8,339 nt of DNA from Bifidobacterium breve (GTDB lineage Bacteria > Actinomycetota > Actinomycetes > Mycobacteriales > Mycobacteriaceae). The translations under genes were made by a program, and so were the position numbers. Numbering within the stretch: the first letter of the stretch is position 1; each line of letters starts with the position of its first letter. Positions 6,667-8,339 of the stretch are shown piece after piece. The stretch lies in NCBI GenBank assembly GCA_945882475.1, contig CAMCWJ010000113.1, positions 1-8,339 on the forward strand, read 5' to 3'. The notes under the pieces were generated by a model. It searched no databases, was not told the origin of the DNA, and worked only from the letters and a program-made list of their open reading frames with translations.

Positions 6667-6684
6667 GGTCAGGAGCGCCTGACC
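6667..6684 (-). terminator. Hairpin over the stop codon inside a putative operon
   Basis: GGTCAGGAGCGCCTGACC has perfect 7-base arms (GGTCAGG/CCTGACC) around AGCG. On the minus strand the stem spans the last sense codons and the TGA stop (6669-6671) of the FAD oxidoreductase, 36 bases before the ligase start. No U-tract follows. It could attenuate or process the transcript between the two genes, or be coding sequence that pairs by chance in GC-rich DNA. Calling it a terminator is tentative, since the two genes appear to be co-oriented partners. Confidence 0.35.
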
Positions 6685-8309
6685 AGTGCCGCGAAGCCCT
6701 TACGGCTGCCACGCTTCTTGTCGGCCAACGCGGCCTTGGCGGCCTGCCATCCGGGGATCCCGCAGACGCCGCCGCCGGCGTGGGTTGCCGAACTTCCGTT
6801 GTACAGGCCGGCGATCGGGGTGCGGTAGTCGGCGTATCCCGGCGCGGGCCGCATGTGGAACAGCTGCTCCAGAGACAACTCGCCGTGGAAGATGTTGCCG
6901 CCGATCAGGCCGTACTCCACTTCCATCTCGTGCGGGCCGACGATGTCGCGGTGCAGGATCGACCCCTTGAACCCGGGAGCTACTTCGTCGTAGAGGTCGA
7001 TGAGCCGGTCGGCGTAGGCCTCGAGTTCCTCGGTGTGCGGTTCGCTGGCCCACTCAGCCGGCACCCACTGGGTGAACAGCGACATGATGTGTGTGCCATC
7101 GGGATTGAGTGTCTTGTCCAGTGTGGTGGGGATGACGCTGTCGCTGAATGGTGCCAGCGCGGGTCGTCCGCCCCGGGCATCCTGGAAGGCCGCCTCGATG
7201 AACTCCATCGTCGGGGCCATCTCGACCGAACCGGTGTGGTGCTCGGCCTGACCGCGACTCGGGTTCGCTGTGAAGTTGGGCAACTCGGCCAGGGCCAGGT
7301 TGATCTTCACCACGCCACTGCGGGTCTTCCAGTGCTCGATGTCGTTGATGAAGTCGTCGGGCAGTTCGTGGCGCGGGATCTGGTCCAGGAATGCGGTACG
7401 GGGATGCAAGGTGGTGATCACCAGCGGTGCGTGGATCTCGTCGCCGTTGTCGAGTGCGACACCCTGAACGCGGCCGTTGCGCACCAACATTTTCGATACG
7501 CGAGCCTTGGTGCGGATCTCGGCGCCGAAGCTGCGGGCCGACCGGGCGATCGCCTCAGACACCGCACCCATACCGCCCTCGGGATAACCCCAGCTTCCCA
7601 TCTGGCCGTCGCCGACGTCACCGATCGAGTGGTGCGCCATGACGTAGGCCGTACCGGGTTCGTACGGCCCGGCCCAGGTCCCGATCACGCCGTTGACCGC
7701 CAGCGAGCCCTTGATCTGCGGCGACTCGAACCAGTCGTCGAGCAGGTCGGCGACGCTCATCGTGAGCAGTCGGGTGACGTCCGCGGTACTGCGCACGGTG
7801 ATGTCGCGCTTGCTCCACGCGAGCTTGGCCAGGTCGGCCAGATCCGACGGGCGCCGCGAGCCGACCTTGGGCGGCACCTGTGTCAGCAGCGGCCCGAGGA
7901 ACTCGCCGAGCCCTTCGAGCCACGCGTTCCACTTCGGATAGGCGTCGGCGTCCTTCTTCGACCACTTGGCAAGTTCGGCATGCGTGCGGGCCGGGTCCTC
8001 GTAGAGGGTCAGTGATCCGCCTTCGGGGAAGGCTTGGTAGTACGGGCCCATCGGGTGCACCTTGTAGCCGTGCCGCTCCAGTTGCAGTTCCCGCGTGATG
8101 GTGGGCGGCATCAGGCTCATGACATACGAAAGCCGGGTCACCCGCAGGTGCGGGGCGTCCTCCCAGGGCGCTTCGGTGGTCGCCGATCCGCCGAGGGATC
8201 CGCGCGATTCGAGAACCAGGGTCTTGGCGCCGGAGCGGGCGAGATAGGCGGCTGACACCAGCCCGTTGTGACCGCCTCCGACGACGATGGCATCGTAATT
8301 CTGCGTCAT
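6669..8309 (-). CDS. CrtI/PYROXD2-like FAD-dependent oxidoreductase (phytoene-desaturase family)
   Basis: A 546-residue flavoprotein of the phytoene dehydrogenase-related family. It begins with the FAD-binding fold YDAIVVGGGHNGLVSAAYLA (GGGHNG, 11-16), followed by VLESRGSLGGSATTE, in which Glu34 should bind the FAD ribose. The C-terminal flavin-contacting motif is YNGSSATHAGGGVCGIPGW (about 503-521), matching the long bacterial proteins related to animal PYROXD2 more closely than classical carotenoid desaturases. No signal peptide or membrane segment is evident. The ATG at 8307-8309 has GGAAGG at 8316-8321 with a 6-base spacer. It is the first gene of a probable operon with the acyl-CoA ligase. 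No carotenoid synthesis genes are present, so a role in oxidising another hydrophobic compound is more likely. The natural substrate is unknown. Confidence 0.88.
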   Translation of the reverse strand: MTQNYDAIVVGGGHNGLVSAAYLARSGAKTLVLESRGSLGGSATTEAPWEDAPHLRVTRLSYVMSLMPPTITRELQLERHGYKVHPMGPYYQAFPEGGSLTLYEDPARTHAELAKWSKKDADAYPKWNAWLEGLGEFLGPLLTQVPPKVGSRRPSDLADLAKLAWSKRDITVRSTADVTRLLTMSVADLLDDWFESPQIKGSLAVNGVIGTWAGPYEPGTAYVMAHHSIGDVGDGQMGSWGYPEGGMGAVSEAIARSARSFGAEIRTKARVSKMLVRNGRVQGVALDNGDEIHAPLVITTLHPRTAFLDQIPRHELPDDFINDIEHWKTRSGVVKINLALAELPNFTANPSRGQAEHHTGSVEMAPTMEFIEAAFQDARGGRPALAPFSDSVIPTTLDKTLNPDGTHIMSLFTQWVPAEWASEPHTEELEAYADRLIDLYDEVAPGFKGSILHRDIVGPHEMEVEYGLIGGNIFHGELSLEQLFHMRPAPGYADYRTPIAGLYNGSSATHAGGGVCGIPGWQAAKAALADKKRGSRKGFAALVRRS

Positions 8310-8339
8310 TGAGCGCCTTCCGTTGTCCGAGCCGTTCGT

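Noticed and set aside
6597..8015. 472-codon plus-strand open frame antisense to the CrtI-like oxidoreductase
   Set aside because: Low-complexity Val/Gly/Arg translation with no family features, opposite a gene with N- and C-terminal FAD motifs. A product of high GC content.
8310..8339. Possible operator or promoter upstream of the CrtI-like gene
   Set aside because: Only 30 bases are available. They contain the ribosome site GGAAGG and no palindrome or promoter motif that I can support.
1..8339. tRNA, rRNA, CRISPR, insertion-sequence or phage features
   Set aside because: No repeat-spacer pattern, transposase or integrase motif, terminal repeats or tRNA-like cloverleaf was noticed. Coding genes fill almost all of the window, and no stretch above 300 bases lacks a gene.

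Overview
The window is GC-rich, densely coding DNA with mostly short intergenic gaps. It most likely comes from a mycobacterium (Mycobacterium/Mycolicibacterium) or a close mycolic-acid actinomycete. Three things point there: the thiolase resembles the mycobacterial Ltp 'lipid-transfer protein' family; the palindrome TAGAACGTGTTCTA fits the KstR operator consensus TnnAACnnGTTnnA exactly; and the gene set is lipid-catabolic (FadE-type dehydrogenase, SCP-x thiolase, acyl-CoA ligase). This assignment comes from reading the sequence, not from a database search.

Layout, left to right. (1) 1-616, minus: N-terminal half of an SCP-x/Ltp-type thiolase that runs off the left edge. (2) 617-693: a 77-bp divergent promoter region carrying the KstR-type palindrome. 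(3) 694-1758, plus: a dihydrodipicolinate-reductase/amine-dehydrogenase-like NAD(P)-dependent protein. (4) 1778-1800: a hairpin in the 40-bp gap between convergent genes. (5) 1799-2974, minus: an acyl-CoA dehydrogenase with its catalytic Glu. (6) 2975-3032: a second divergent promoter region with a different inverted repeat, GACTGA-N4-TCAGTC, typical in form of a TetR-family operator. (7) 3033-4259, plus: a DAO-family FAD oxidoreductase, translationally coupled by ATGA overlap to (8) a 115-residue cupin protein at 4256-4603. (9) 4588-6630 and 6669-8309, minus: a probable two-gene operon in which a CrtI/PYROXD2-like FAD oxidoreductase precedes a single-chain NDP-forming acyl-CoA ligase. The ligase 3' end overlaps the cupin 3' end by 16 bp, tail to tail.

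All the genes look intact except the edge-truncated thiolase. No RNA gene, mobile element, CRISPR array or clear sign of horizontal transfer was seen. Together the genes look like several small regulated catabolic units. One (thiolase plus reductase) is probably part of the KstR sterol regulon. One (FadE opposite FAD oxidoreductase/cupin) probably answers to an acyl-CoA- or ligand-sensing TetR repressor encoded elsewhere. The third (oxidoreductase plus CoA ligase) could oxidise a hydrophobic substrate and activate the resulting acid. The joint role is inference. The most informative observations are the two operator-like palindromes and the hairpins at or next to stop codons at gene ends.
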